A stretch of 64,000 nucleotides of DNA. Source: Claviceps africana (Eukaryota > Ascomycota > Sordariomycetes > Hypocreales > Clavicipitaceae). Positions 14,801 to 28,700 of this stretch are shown in pieces. The DNA lies in contig SRPY01000048.1 of the NCBI GenBank assembly GCA_018360145.1, positions 1 to 64,000 of the forward strand. Reading direction: 5' to 3'. Position 1 is the first letter of the stretch. Each line of letters starts with the position of its first letter. Under the pieces are notes generated by a model. It saw only the letters and a program-made list of their open reading frames with translations. It made no database searches and was not told where the DNA came from. Made by a program: the position numbers and the translations under genes.

Positions 14801-15607
14801 AAAAGTAGTTTAAACTTATTTTATATTTTTAATATAAAGTTAGGCTATATCTTTAAAGGTAATTATTATATTACTACTATAAAGGCGCTTTATAGCTACT
14901 ATAGTGTCTTTACTTATAGCTTTATTAATAGTATAAATAATATCTTTTAGGCTATATTATTTAACTACTTTATTAATTAAGTTACCTTTAATAATAGTCT
15001 CTCTATAAATATAAAGCAGTACTACTATAAAGGTAGCTAAATAAATAAGCCTATTAGTTATTAAGGTAATATTATTAGCTATAATTCTAGCTTATATTAT
15101 AGCTAGTGTAGTTTTAGGTTAAATAGCCTTTTTAATTACCCTTTTAACTATTACTTTAAGGTTAGTAGTTATAACTAGTTCTTAAGGGTTAATAGGTTAC
15201 CTATAATAGGCTTATATTATTTCTATATTAATAATATATAGAATAACCTTTTAGATTTCTTTTAGTAAGAAGGTTAGTATAAGCTTAGTAATTTTATTAT
15301 ATTTCTATTATAAATAAACTAATACTTAGTCCTAAGTTACGTTAGCTATAGTATTAACTTAGTTTTCTATTATAAACTTACTATAGTAAGTAAGGGGATT
15401 ATAGTAACTCTATAAAATACTATAGTTTTCTATATTAATATTTATTATTATTACACTACCTACTATATTTACGCTTTAAGCCTAATATATTATTATAAAG
15501 GGGGGTAAATAGATATAGCAAAACTTTTTATTTGCTTTTTAAGTTAATCTAAGTTAATTCTGCGGCGTTATTGCAGTGCGGGCGAAATCGCGAAAGTTTT
15601 TTTTTTT
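8777..15607 (-). mobile_element. Tad1-like LINE, copy 2, full length, RIP-mutated
   Basis: About 6.8 kb, read on the - strand from a 5' end near 15,600 to a 3' end near 8,812, followed by a (TAAA)n tail spanning about 8,777-8,815. It is uninterrupted and is the best full-length - strand copy for comparison. The 5' block at 15,555-15,600 keeps most of its CpG sites. A pyrimidine-rich tract at about 10,480-10,600 (plus strand) has counterparts in copies 1 and 3 and in reverse in copy 4, about 1.7 kb from the 3' end. No reading frame is intact. Confidence 0.9.
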
Positions 15608-15622
15608 ATAATTTATTATTTA
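15608..15622. repeat. Target-site duplication of LINE copy 2, right
   Basis: Identical 15-base partner of 8,762-8,776. The older LINE fragment continues after it. Confidence 0.82.
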
Positions 15623-16340
15623 AAACTACTTAAATTCTAAACCTTTATTATAGTAATAATAGTATACCTTTAGCTATATTTTATTATAATAAAGTAAAAG
15701 TATTTTTTAATAAGTTTTTTTTAACCTTAATTATTTATATAAATAATATATTAATTACCTTTAGCCTTTAATTTAACTTTATTATATTTCTAAATAAAAA
15801 CTACTTTATTACTTTAAAAATATATAATATTATTAAAGAGCTAATTAATTAAAAAGCTTTTAAATTTAATAAGCTTTTAATAAAGTTCTTTAAAGCCTAT
15901 AATAAACTACTTACTTATATTCTCTTTAATTTATTTAATATATATTATTATATTAAATACTACTTAGTATTATTTTAAAAAGCTAAAGTTATAATTCTTT
16001 ATAAATTAAGTAAGTTCTTTAAAAAAAAAGTATATTAATATTTAAAGACTAATTTCTCTCTTTCATATTATAAATAAAGTCTTTAAAATAGTAATAATAA
16101 TATAAATTACTTATATAATTAAAGAAAGTAATACTCTTTTAAAGCTTTAAATAAATAACTATATTAATTATTTTATAAAGGTAGCTTTTATTATTTTAAT
16201 AAAAATAGTATATATAGTATAGTATTATAATAATATTACTTTATTTTTTTAGTTAAATATTTTTATTACTTTTAATATAGTATATTATATAAAACTTATA
16301 TATATTATAGTTTTTATTAAACTTTTTATTTAAATAATAT
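15623..16340 (+). mobile_element. LINE copy 0, piece 3
   Basis: Last visible piece of the oldest LINE fragment, equivalent to about 20,920-21,640 of copy 4. It stops at the left edge of LINE copy 3. The remaining 3' half (about 3.3 kb) does not appear on the far side of copy 3 at 49,631, so this copy is either truncated or was separated by a rearrangement. Confidence 0.78.
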
Positions 16341-16350
16341 TATTATTATT

Positions 16351-18170
16351 ATTTATTTACTTTAAGGGGCATAGAGCCCTTAGCTAGTACCTTATCTTAG
16401 TAACTTATATAGAAAAAACCTTAAAATAAAGGAGAAAACCTATATATAGTAATAAATATAAGTATTAAAGAGGCTTAAGTTAAGCCTTAAGTAATATATA
16501 TTATAAAAATTAATATACTATTAACTAAGCTTTAGTTATAGTTATTAAAAGGAGTTTAGTAAAGAGTATAAGTAATATATATAAAAAGGTATATAAAAAT
16601 ATATTAAATTTAAAGAGAGAGGGGTAAAGACTTTATAAACTTAAGTTAAGCTTTATTTAAAGCTAAGTTAAGTTATTAAAAGAGATATAATATACTAGCT
16701 ATATATTATAGAATATAAAGTAATATAAAAGAGTGTAAAAGATTATAAAAGGTTATAAATTATAATATAGTTACATTATTAATTTAAAGGCATATTAATT
16801 ATTAAATTAAGTAATTATTATATATTAAATTATTAAAAGTTATTAATTTAATAAGTATTAAATATAAAACTAAATTAAGCCTTAGTAGTAAGTAGTGTAA
16901 ATATAATATAGTAGTAGAATAATAGTTATTAATTATTTAAATAAGTTTAATATATTAATAAATAATTTAATAAATAATTTAAAGTATTACTTTTTTTTAT
17001 AAATAAAGAGAACCTTTTTAAAGGTTTTTCCTTTTATTCTCTCTTTTTTTCTTTATATTTAAATAAAAATTATAAATACTCTTTTTCTTTTTAAAGTTTA
17101 ATATAAAGCTATTTTAATCTTTATATTAAAGCTAGCTTAAACCTTTAATATTATATTAATTCTAAGTAATAAAAAAAATAATTAATTAATTAAAAGTTAA
17201 AGGCCTTTTAATAAATTTTTAATCTCTCTTTATATTTACTTAAGCTTTAACTTTAATTTATATAAAGTATAAAGTAAATATACCTTTACTTCCTTTACTT
17301 TAGTAAAATAAAAAACCTTAATATATACTACTATAATTAATTTAATAAGTATTTAACTTAAATTTATAGTAAAGGTATTATAATTAACTTAAATTTTAAA
17401 TATTAATTTAAACTATTATAAATATATATAATTTAATAAAGTATATTTAATAAGTTCTTAAGGTTTAATATAAAGCTAAGTTAAATATTAATTAAAGTAA
17501 GCTTTATTTAACTTAATAATAGTTTATAATATAGTATAAAAAGTCTTTAACTTTTAAATATAATATAATTTAAACTATTTTATAAAATTTAATATAAGTT
17601 TAATTTAACTCTTTAATAAAGGTATAATAGTAGTTAATTTTATATAGTATAATTTATATAAAGTTATTTAATAAATAGTTTAATACTTTATTAATATTAA
17701 AGTAGCTTTAATATAAAGCTTAAGTTAAGCCTTTATTATAACTACTATATATAATAATATTTATAAATATAAAATATTAACTTATATAAACTATATTATT
17801 AATATATTAAAGTAATATAAGAAACTAATAAAGTAGTTTTTAATAAAGATGATTAATATTTATAGTAATATTATATTAAAAAAAAGTAAAGAAAAAGAAA
17901 AGAGAGAGAAAAAAAAGAAAGAAATAAAGAAAAAAAAGGCTAAAGTAAAGGCTATAATAAAAGAGAGATAAAGATATATAAATAGCTTTATAATTAGCTT
18001 TATAGCTATTAAATTAAAAGTTTTTGTTTATTTTTTATTTTCTTTTTTTTCTTTTTTCTTTTTTTTTTATTATTTTTTTTTAAAAAGTTTTTCAAAAAAA
18101 AAAAAAAATATATATAGTTTAGTATAATTATATATTAATATTAATATAAATATTAAAGTATAATATATTA
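16351..18170 (-). mobile_element. LINE copy 3, segment 1 (3' end)
   Basis: 3' portion of a - strand LINE: tail and terminal motif at about 16,351-16,400, then sequence parallel to copy 2 from 8,810 on. It is interrupted by LINE copy 4. The segments at 16,351-18,186, 25,012-25,598, 38,497-41,835 and 48,629-49,630 together add up to the full 6.8 kb of this family, which confirms that they are one element split by three insertions. Confidence 0.88.
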
Positions 18171-18186
18171 ATAGTTTAAAGTAATA
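18171..18186. repeat. Target-site duplication of LINE copy 4, left
   Basis: The 16 bases atagtttaaagtaata recur at 24,996-25,011. In copies 1 and 2 the corresponding LINE sequence is continuous, which proves the insertion point. Confidence 0.9.
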
Positions 18187-21100
18187 CTAGCTAACTTTTC
18201 GCGATTTCGCCTACACTATAATAACGCTGTAGAATTAACTTAAATTAACTTAAAAAGCAAATAAAAAGTTTTGCTATACCTATTTACGCCCCTTTATAAT
18301 AGTATATTAAGCCTAAAGTGTAGATATAATAAGTAATGTAAAAATAATAAATATTAATATAGAAAACTATAGCATTTTATAGAGTTATTATAATCTCTTT
18401 ACTTACTATAGTAAGTTTATAGTAAAAAACTAAGTTAATACTATAGCTAATATAGCTTAAAACTAAATACTAATCTATTTATAATAGAAATATAATAAAA
18501 TTACTAAGCTTATATTAACCTTTTTATTAAAAGGAGTCTAAAAGGTTATTTTATATATTATTAATATAAAAACAACGTAGGCTTATTATAAGTAATTTAC
18601 TAACCCTTAAGAACTAGTTATAATTATTAACTTTAAAGTAATAGTTAAGAGGGTAATTAAGAAAGCTATTTAGTTTAAAACTATATTAGCTATAATATAA
18701 ATTAAAATTATAGCTAGTAGCGCTACTTTAATAATTAATAGGCTTATTTACTTAGCTATCTCTATAGTAGTATTACTTTATATTTATAAAGAGACTATTA
18801 TTAAAGGTAACTTAATTAGTAAAGTAGTTAAATAATATAGCTTAAAAAACATTATTTATACTATTAATAAAGCTATAGGTAAAGATATTATAATAGCTAT
18901 AAAGTACCTTTATAGTAGTAATATAGTAGTTACCTTTAAGGATATAGCTTAACTTTATACTAAAGATATAAAATAGGTTTAAATTACCTTTAACTTAAAT
19001 ATAATACTTAACTAATAAGTGTTTAATATTATTATTAAAGGATTCCCTATTTATTATATATATTAAGTTACTAAAGAAAATATTCTCTACTACTTTACCT
19101 TTATTAATAGCAGTAGCATTATTAAGGTTATAATATAAAAACCTTATAGTATTATAATATAAGCCCCCTTTATCTTTAAAATTAAAGATATTAATATAGC
19201 TAATAAACTATACTATAGAGAAGTTATTTATAAAGCTAAAATATTTAAAGCTAAACTATATAATAAAGCTCTTTATTTATATTAATACTATTAATACTTT
19301 AAATTTAACTATATTACTATATACTATATTATAACTTTATATTATAGCTACTATACTACTATTAAATATACTTTTAAAACTAATTACCTAGCTATTATAG
19401 ATATAAGGCAGAAGTAATACACTAACTATATAAATACTTACTTTATTTAATTAAAACACTACTTAATTATTAATAATTACTAAATAAAAGCGTATACTAT
19501 ATACCTAAACTAACTTAATAGCTTTATTACTTTATTTATATTAACCTCTATAAATATAAATAGCTAAATTAAAGTCTAAACTTATAGTTAATATAAATAA
19601 GCTAATAATACTCTCTTTAATAAAGCTTTACTTTAAAAGTATAGTAAGTGCCTTTAAGGTAGCTATAACTAATATTTAAGCCTTAATATAATATTTATAC
19701 CCCCTTTACTAAGGCCTTAAGGCACTATTAAGGCCTTTCTTAGCTATTACTTTAGTATTAAATTAGCCCCTTTATTATAAAAAACCCCCTTACCTTTTAA
19801 TTAAATATAATATTATAAGTAATATATTAAAATATATAGAAAAAGATATAATTTATTTACTTAGCTTTTAAGTTTTAATTTAAAACTAATATAATAGCAA
19901 TTTAAAAACTATATAGTATTAATAAAGACTCTTTAAACCTAAGCTTAGGTTTTTATTAATTTATAGCTTAAAGTAAAAAAACAGCTATTTATATTTACTA
20001 CTAATATAGCCTTAGCTTATAAATAATATAGTTTAATACTAATTAATACACTATAACCCTTTATAATATTAATATTTACTTTATTTACTTTTCTACTTAT
20101 TACTATAACTAAATAACTCTCTTTTATAACTTCTTTATAAAACTACTATAATATTATTATATCTTTATTAATAACTTTAATTAATACTACTCCTTTTAAA
20201 ACTAATATAGCTATATATTACTTAATAGTAATAAACTCCTAATAGTTATAGTTTAATAATAACTTAAACTTATTATATTTTAAAGTAAAATAATATAATA
20301 AGTATAAGGTAAAAGAGATAGCACTATTAACTATATTTAGTTATTTACTAACCTTTAAATCTAATTTTTAAAAGAATTAAACCTTATTAAGTTTAACTAT
20401 ATTTTATAGCTTATTTATATTACCTTTTATAATTATAGTTTTATAATTAATATTACTAAATAAACTTTATATTACTTTAAATAGCCTTAAATAAATAAAA
20501 TACTTATTACTATAGAGGTAATATACTACTTTTACCTCTCTTTTATATTAGCTATTTTTAATACCCTTTATTAAATTAACTTTTTTACTATATAGTTTAT
20601 AATTAAACTTACTACTATTAGTATACTTTTTATATTAAAGGGCCTTTATAGCGCCTTTAAAGTATAGCTATAGTAAACCCTTAAGGTTTATAAAGCTATT
20701 TATAATATAAAATATATTTAAAGGCTTTAGTAACACTATTATATTAAAGTAAGCTAATAAGCTACTATTAATATAGCTTTAAATTAAAAATAAGTTATCT
20801 ATAAGAAATAATATAGCTTTTAACGCTATATAGTAATAGATATAATAGCTAAAAAGAGTAACCTTTAAAAACTAAAATAATAAGCTTAACTTTATAGTAG
20901 TTTATTACTTAAAACTACTTAAGTCCTAGCTCTTTACTATAGTAGTAATAGTATATCTTTAGCTACCTTTTATTATAATAAAGTAAAGGTATTTTTTAAT
21001 AGATTTTTTCCTACTTTAACTACTTATATAAATAATATATTAGCTAACTTTAGCCTTTAACTTAACTCTACTATATTTTTAAAGGAAGACCTCTTTATAG

Positions 21101-24100
21101 CTTTAAAGATATATAATATAATTAAAGGACTAGTTAACTAAAAAGCCTTTAAACTTAATAAGCTTTTAATAAGGTTCTTTAAAGCTTATAATAAACTACT
21201 TATTAATATTCTCTTTAATTTATTTAATATATACTACTATATTAAGTATTACTTAGCTTTATTTTAAAAGGCTAAAGTTATAGTTCTCTATAAGTTAAAA
21301 AAGTTACTTAAAGAAAGGAAGTATATTAATATATAGAGATTAATTTCCTTTTTTAATATTATAAATAAAGTATTAAAAGTAGTAATAGTAGTGTAAATTA
21401 CTTATATAGCTAAAGAGAGTAGCGCTTTTTTAAAGCTTTAAATAAATAATTATATTAATTATTTTATAAAGGTAGCCTTTATTATTTTAATAAAAGCTAT
21501 ATATATAGCGTAGCACTATAGTAACACTATATCGCTCCTTTAGCTTAATATTTTAGCTACTTTTAATATAATATATTATATAAAACTTATCTATATAATA
21601 GTCTTTATTAGTTTTGTTATATAAATAATATACTAAACCTAAGCCTTTACTATATTATATAAAGCTTATTTTATATTTAATAGCTAAATAATAGCCCTTC
21701 ATATAATACTTATAAAGGTCCTTTAAAGGTCCTTTATATCTTTAATTCTCTTTCTCTTTTATATTACTTTACTTTATATTAAACTTATAATAGTTAACTT
21801 TATATTAATACTTAGCTTTTTTAATAATATTAATATTTTAATATATAGCTATATAATAAAGAAGACTTAAGCTTAATTTAAAACTATTTAAGTAGTTTAT
21901 TAAAAATAGTTTTATAAATTAAGCCTAAAGTTTTATTTATAAAAAAGTAAACTTATTTACTTTAATATAAAGAGATAGCTAATAATAATATTAATTTAAC
22001 TTAAAACTATAATAGTTTAGCTAATATAGTTAGCTTATTTCCTTAGTATTTAAATTTACTATAAACTTTAATAAAAGGCTTATTAACTTAAGTTTATTAT
22101 AAAATTAATATAGTAGTAACTTACCTTTACTATACTTTTTATATTTATTTAAAGTTATTTATTATATAAGTTTAAACTCCTTTACACTTAAATTATTTAA
22201 AGCTTTATTAACTAAAGTATAGGCTTATATTATATTTTAATTAAATATAGAGATATAGCTAAAGGTATTATTCAAGCCTTTACTATAAAATAAACTTAAT
22301 GCTTTTATACTATTATTAATATTTATAAAGCTATATTATAGTTTTTAATTAAAACTAAGGTAATAATCCCCCCTTTAAATCTATACTTTAATTACTAAGC
22401 TTAATAATTCTATAATAGAATTAAAGTAAATAGAATAATTAATAAAATTTAAATAGCCTATGCTTTAATAATAACTTATTTTTAATATAATACTTAATAT
22501 AAAAAATAACTTTACACTAACTATATACTGCTTTTAACTTAGCCTTTATTAAACTTTACTATATTCTTTATATTTAAAATATTAGAATTAAATTAAAAAG
22601 AGTAATAGCTTTAAAAATAAGCCTTAATAGCTTACTAATATTTAAATTAATACTTTACTATAGCTAAATAAAACTTAAACTTTTACTTTAAAAAAAAGGT
22701 ACTTTAACTTTACTATTATTTTATTAAGTTTAAATTATTAGCTTTAGTTTAGCTTTATATTAAAAAAATTAGCTTAAACTCTTTTCTTTACTTTTATTAT
22801 ATCTTTAATATAAACTTATTAATATACTACTATTAAAGTAATTATAAAAATATTTACTATTTTATTCTTTAATACTTTAAATATAACTATCTTTATCTCT
22901 TAAAGTTTAAAGTAAACTTAATTTAGAATTTAAAGGAAATCTATACTACCTTTAATTAGCTTAGCTTTATATAATACTTAATAGAGTAGCTCTTTAAAAT
23001 TAATTACCTTCTATACTTTTAACTTACCTTTACTTTATAAAAGAAATAGTAGTAAATAATAGCACTTTTTAATTTTTAATATAAGCTGAAAGTAAGCCTC
23101 TTTACCACTTTACCTTTACTACTTTAAGCTATTAATATATTATACCTTAGTATTTATATTAGTATTAATATATAATTAAATCAAGCCCTAAATTGTTTTA
23201 CTTTATTTATAAAAAAAAATAGAAAAAAGGAAAAAAAGAATAAATAAAAATAATAAAAAAAAAAAGAAATAAAAATAAAGGGAAAGAATAAAAGAAAATA
23301 AAAAAACCTAAACTTATTAGCTATAAAGCTAGCTATAGAGCTACCTATATATCTCTATATCTCTTTTACTATAGCCTCTTTTTTAAACCCTTTTTTCTTT
23401 TACTTTATTATTATTATTATTATTCTCTCTCTCTTTATTTTTAAACCCTTTTATTATTACTTTAAAGCTAATATAGGCCTTACTTACTTCTACTAAAGAT
23501 TATTCTATTAAGTTATTTTATTACTTTAATAAATAAATAATTTAATTTATAGAAATTAATATCTTATACTTCAAAATACTACTATAGCTAGTAGTTATAA
23601 TAAAGGTTTAACTTAAACCCTATATTAAAGCTAATTTAATATTAATAAGGCGCTTAGCTATTTACTAAATAACCCTATATAAATTATATTATATAATATT
23701 AGTTACTAATATGCCTTTACTAAAGAATTAAGTTAAACTTATATTAAATACTATAGAATTACTTAAGTTATACTAAGCTTAAAAGTCTATAACTTTCTAT
23801 ACTATATTATAAACTATTACTATATTAAATAGGGCCTACTTTAATTAATATTTAACTTAGCTTTACTTTAAACCTTAAACTTATTAAATATAACTTATTA
23901 AGCTATATATATTTAAAATAGTTTAAATTAATACTTAAAATCTAAATTAGCTATAGTAGCTTTACTATAAATCTATATTAAATACCTACTAAACTAATTA
24001 TAATAATAAATATTAAAATCTTCTATTTTAATAAAGTAAAGAGAGTATAAAAATACCTACTTTATACCTTATATAGATTAGAATTAAAGCCTAAATAAAT

Positions 24101-24995
24101 ATAAAGAGGGATTAAATATTTATTAAAAGGCCTTTAACTTTTAATTAACTAGCTATTTTCTTTACTATTTAGAATTAATATAATATTAAGGGTTTAAACT
24201 AACTTTAATATAGGGATTAAAATAGCTCTATATTAAATTTTAAAAGGGAAAGGGATATTTATAATTTTTTAATTAAATATAAAAAGAAAAAGAGAGAAAA
24301 AGAGAAAAAACCTTTAAAAAGATTCCCTTTATTTATAAAAAAAAAGCAGTACTTTAAATTATTTACTAAATTACTTATTAATATATTAAATCTATTTAAG
24401 TAATTAATAACTACTATTCTATTACTATACTATATTTACACTATTTATTACTAAGGCTTAACTTAATTTTATATTTAGTATTTACTAAATTAATAACTCC
24501 TAATAATTTAATATATAATAATTACCTAATTTAATAATTAATATACTCTTAAATTAGCGGTATAGCTACATTATAACCTATAACCTTTTATAACCTTTTA
24601 TACCCTTTTACATTACCTTATGTTTTATAATATATAGCTAGTATACTATACCCCTTTTAATAACTTAGCTTAGCTTTAAATAAAGCTTAATATAAAACTA
24701 TAGAGTCTTTACTCTCCTCTCTTTAAATTTAATATATTTTTATATACCTTTTTATATATATTACCTATATCTTTTACTAAACTTCTTTTAATAACTATAG
24801 CTAAAGCCTAGTTAGTAGTATATTAATTTTTATAATAAGCACTACTTAAAGCTTAACTTAAGCCCCTTTAGCACTTATACCTACTACTATATATAGGTTT
24901 TCCCCTTTATTTTAAGGTTTTTCCTATATAGGTTACTAAGATAAGGTACTAGCTAAGGGCTCTATACCCCTTAGAGTAAATAAATAAATAAATAA
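18187..24995 (+). mobile_element. Tad1-like LINE, copy 4, full length, inserted in copy 3
   Basis: About 6.8 kb on the + strand. The 5' end is near 18,195 with the conserved CpG-retaining block at about 18,197-18,245. The 3' end is near 24,976, followed by a (TAAA)n tail to 24,995. It is inserted head-on into copy 3 of the same family with a 16-base TSD. It is the reference for reading the LINE in the forward direction, including reverse transcriptase remains at about 21,000-22,300. All frames are closed by stop codons of the kind RIP creates (CAA/CAG/CGA to TAA/TAG/TGA). Confidence 0.92.
20980..22300 (+). pseudogene. Dead LINE reverse transcriptase (copy 4)
   Basis: Conceptual + strand translation shows the order of a non-LTR reverse transcriptase despite stops: a region like RT block A around 21,529-21,590, where a motif of DxxxAFDxV type reads as LNILATFNII; then the sequence before the catalytic loop reading FLILFLFYI near 21,750; and the catalytic block at 21,817-21,846, read as FFNNINILIY. 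Two asparagines stand where this family has the catalytic aspartate pair, as GAT-to-AAT RIP changes predict. The FVDD-type loop and the preceding Pro-Leu-Ser-Pro-like block are typical of the Tad1 clade. The clade is inferred from memory of the motif style. Confidence 0.7.
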
Positions 24996-25011
24996 ATAGT
25001 TTAAAGTAATA
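24996..25011. repeat. Target-site duplication of LINE copy 4, right
   Basis: Identical 16-base partner of 18,171-18,186. LINE copy 3 resumes here. Confidence 0.9.
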
Positions 25012-25593
25012 AAGGTAAAGTAATAAAAAAGCTTATATTAAGCTTATATTAAAAATTAAAAAGTACTATTATTTATTATTATTTCTTTTATAAAATAAAA
25101 GTAAATTAATAATATAAAAGATAATTAATTTTAAAAAGCTACTTTATTAAGTATTATATAAAGTTAAGTTAATTAAAGGTAATATAAATTTTCTTTAAGT
25201 TTTAAATTAAGTTTACTTTAAACTTTAAAAGGTAAAGGTAATTATATTTAAAGTATTAAAAAATAAAGTAATAAATATCTTTATAATTACTTTAATAATA
25301 ATATATTAATAAGTTTATATTAAAGATATAGTAAAAGTAAAGAAAAAAGTTAAAGTTAATTTTTTTAATATAAAATTAAACTAAAGCTAATAATTTAAAC
25401 TTAATAAAGTAATAGTAAAGTTAAAGTACCTTTTTTTTAAAATAAAAGTTTAAGTTTTATTTAGCTATAATAAAGTGCTAACTTAGGCATTAATAGGCTA
25501 CTAAGGCTTATTTCTAAAGCTATTACTTTTTTTAGTTTAATTTTAGTGTTTTAAATATAAAGAATATAGTAGGGTTTAATAAAGGCTAAGTTA
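25012..25593 (-). mobile_element. LINE copy 3, segment 2
   Basis: Short continuation of copy 3 between LINE copy 4 and the 12.9-kb LTR element. It parallels copy 1 from about 2,010 to 2,600. It ends at the 5-base TSD of the LTR element. Confidence 0.87.
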
Positions 25594-25598
25594 AAAGT
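25594..25598. repeat. Target-site duplication of LTR element 1, left
   Basis: aaagt, repeated at 38,492-38,496. The uninterrupted LINE copies have one occurrence (aaaagt, near 2,600 in copy 1), so this is a 5-base duplication typical of LTR retrotransposon integration. Confidence 0.85.
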
Positions 25599-25798
25599 TA
25601 TTATAGGACGGAATTCCTTACATAAAAGGAGGATTCCTAATAACATAAGTAGAAGGAATAACTTTATTACTATATATAACTATATACCTATCTATAACTT
25701 ATATATATTCTCTTTTATAATTCCTCTTATAATTATTTATAATGCATTTTATAAGTTATAAATACCTACGCTTTATATACTATATTTAGTATATAATA
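25599..25798 (+). repeat. 5' LTR of LTR element 1
   Basis: 200 bases, collinear with 38,292-38,491 with scattered transitions. Its ends read tattat...ataata, consistent with TGTTAT...ATAACA termini after RIP (G to A, C to T). It keeps more CA sites than the internal part. Confidence 0.9.
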
Positions 25799-28700
25799 AA
25801 TAGTAGTAATTACTGTTTCTTTTATATATATTAAATTATAAATATAAAAGCTAATTATTTATATATTAATAACTAAAGAAGACTAATAGGCTTAAGATAT
25901 TAAGCTAGTAACTTTAAGCCTCTTTTTAATTACTTAAAACTAAATTTAATAAATATATTAACTTTAGGTATTTTATAAAGACTTTTTAGAGTTTTAATAT
26001 TATAAGAAACTTTTTCTTTTTTAAAAAGACATTAAAAACCTTAAAACTCTTATAAAATATTAATTTATAAATAATAAACTATAGATTTAATTTAAGCTTA
26101 TTTAAATTAATTAACTTTACTATTAAAATCCTATAAATAGCCTTTTTATTAATAAAGAACTAAAAGCTATAAAAAGAATAATAAATTAAGTAAAAAAGTT
26201 TAAACTTTTAAATCTTTTTAAATTAAAAAACAGTCTTTTAAACTTACTATAAGCCTTTTCCTTTATTAATAAATTAAGTACTCTCTTTTTTATAGAAACC
26301 TTTTAAATTAAATAAAAAGATATATTAATAAAGAATAACTATAGTATTAATAAAAAAGAACTACTAAAGACTTTAAGATTTAACTTACTTTTACTAAAAA
26401 AGAATCTTTATAGCTCTTTCTTTAAAGAAAGGTATATAAATATAGATACTTAAGTAATTTCCTTTAATTTTATATTAGCTTTTATTAATTAAGCTTAAAA
26501 GAAAGCTTTAATATTTATTAAGCTAAAACTAGCTTTTATAGAAATCTTTTAAAATAAAGTAATCTCTTTTTTTAAAAAGAAATTTAAATAATAAAACCTT
26601 TATATTAAATAAACTAATGCTAATATAATAGAGAATTTTTAGTATATAATAGTAAAATTTTAAGTTAAAAACTAATATACTTTAGTAAATATTTACTTAT
26701 TAAACTAATAAAACCTTAAATTTTAATTTATAAAGCTACTATTAATTAACACTTTTTTTTAAAAAGAATTAGGTATTTATTATAATAAAGTAATAACTAG
26801 CTATAAAGAAAACTCTTTATAATAAGCTTTTATAAATAATACTAAAAGATTAATGTTTTTCTTTTAATATTAAAAGACTTACTTAAACTATTAACTAATA
26901 ATAAACTTTAATTAAAAATACCTTAATATATATATTCTATATTTTAAAGAATAAAGTTAATGCTTTAATAAGTAAGTATTTTAATATTTATTAATATACT
27001 ATAATTAGCCTTTACTTTCTATTATAGAAAAACTAGCTATAATAGTTAAGTACTTAAGAACCTTTATTTTAGTACTTAATATTTATAATAGATATTTTAA
27101 TACTTTATAAAAGATAAGGGATATTAAGTACTTTAACTTTAAAACTAACTTTAAAGATATTAATAGTAAGGCTATTTATTATAAAAGAAAGGTAGCTATT
27201 TTTAATAATATAAATCTTTAAGTTTAAGTAGTAAAGGGCTACTATAATTATATAACCCTAAATTATTAAAATTAAATTTAATACTAAATTTAGTATTTAT
27301 TTTAAAGGCTAGCATTAACTTAATATAAATAGTATTTTAATAACTAAAAGTAAATAATAATATTTAGTAATTTAAACTTAGTTTTTTATATAGTTTAAAA
27401 GAAGTTTAATATTAAAGTTTAAAATACTATAGCTTAGTTTAATTAAGCTAAATTCTTTAAAGATAATATAATTAATATTATATTTTTTAAAAACTTTATA
27501 GTAAAGGTTTTTTATTATATATAAACTAATAGTAAATTTAATAACTTTTAACTATTAGTTTAACTTTACTTTGAGTTATATATAAAACTTTAATAACTTT
27601 ACCCTTTTTTACTAAAAATAAATTAATATAATATATATATTAACTTTATTAATTGTAAAAGATATAACCTTTAAAATATATTTTAAAAAACTAAAAACTA
27701 TAAAAAGACTAAAAAAATAAAAATAAAGATTAATATTAACTTAGCTATAAAAGTATTTAATAAAAATAAGGATTTAAAATATCTTAATAATAATATAGAG
27801 ATTTATTAAAATTAATAAAATCTTAAAGGTAACTTAAAGGAATAAACCTTTAGCTTATAATAGTATAATAATAGTTTTTAAAACTAAAGATATAGCTTAT
27901 AATAATAAAAATACTATAATACTTAATATTCTTTATAAAATTATAACTATTTAAATTAAGGATATTAATATATACCTTTATATAACTATTTATATAAGAG
28001 GTATTTCTACTTTTACTTAAATAATAATAGCTCCCTTTAAAATAAATAGTAGTTAAGTACTTTATTTACTTTAAAGAGACTCTCTTTAAAAGAGGCAAAA
28101 ATAAATAGCCTTAACTTATAGTTATTATAGTTTAGCTTAAGTAAACTATAATTTAGTAGTAAATATAACTTAAAGTTTTATTAAAAATAAAAGGCTAATA
28201 GTAAATTAATATATTTTATTATAAATAGTAAAGGTTTTAATTTTATAGTTAAAGAGGCTAAACTTAAAGCTTTAAGGTACTACTTTATAAAAGAAGGAGA
28301 AATTATTAATAAAGGTAATAGTAAATAGTTTAATTTTATTAAAGTAAATTTTATAAATATATACTTAACTATTATTAACCTATTATATTATTATAAAATA
28401 TCCTTAATTATTATTATTAAAGCACTAAACCTTTTAATTTATAATCTTTTAATAACTATAAATATAGTAATGCTTAATAAAATACCTATACTAGCTTTAA
28501 AATTAAATAATAACTATATAAATACTTATATTACCTATATTAATATAATAAACTACCTTAAGGTACCTTTAGTAATTATAAAGCTTAATAGTAGAATTAT
28601 AAGTAGCTAAATAATAAAGGTAATTATTTACTTAAAGTAGCTTAAAGTTAATAAGAAAATAAAAGCTTTAATATACTTTAAAATATTAGTATATTTTAAT

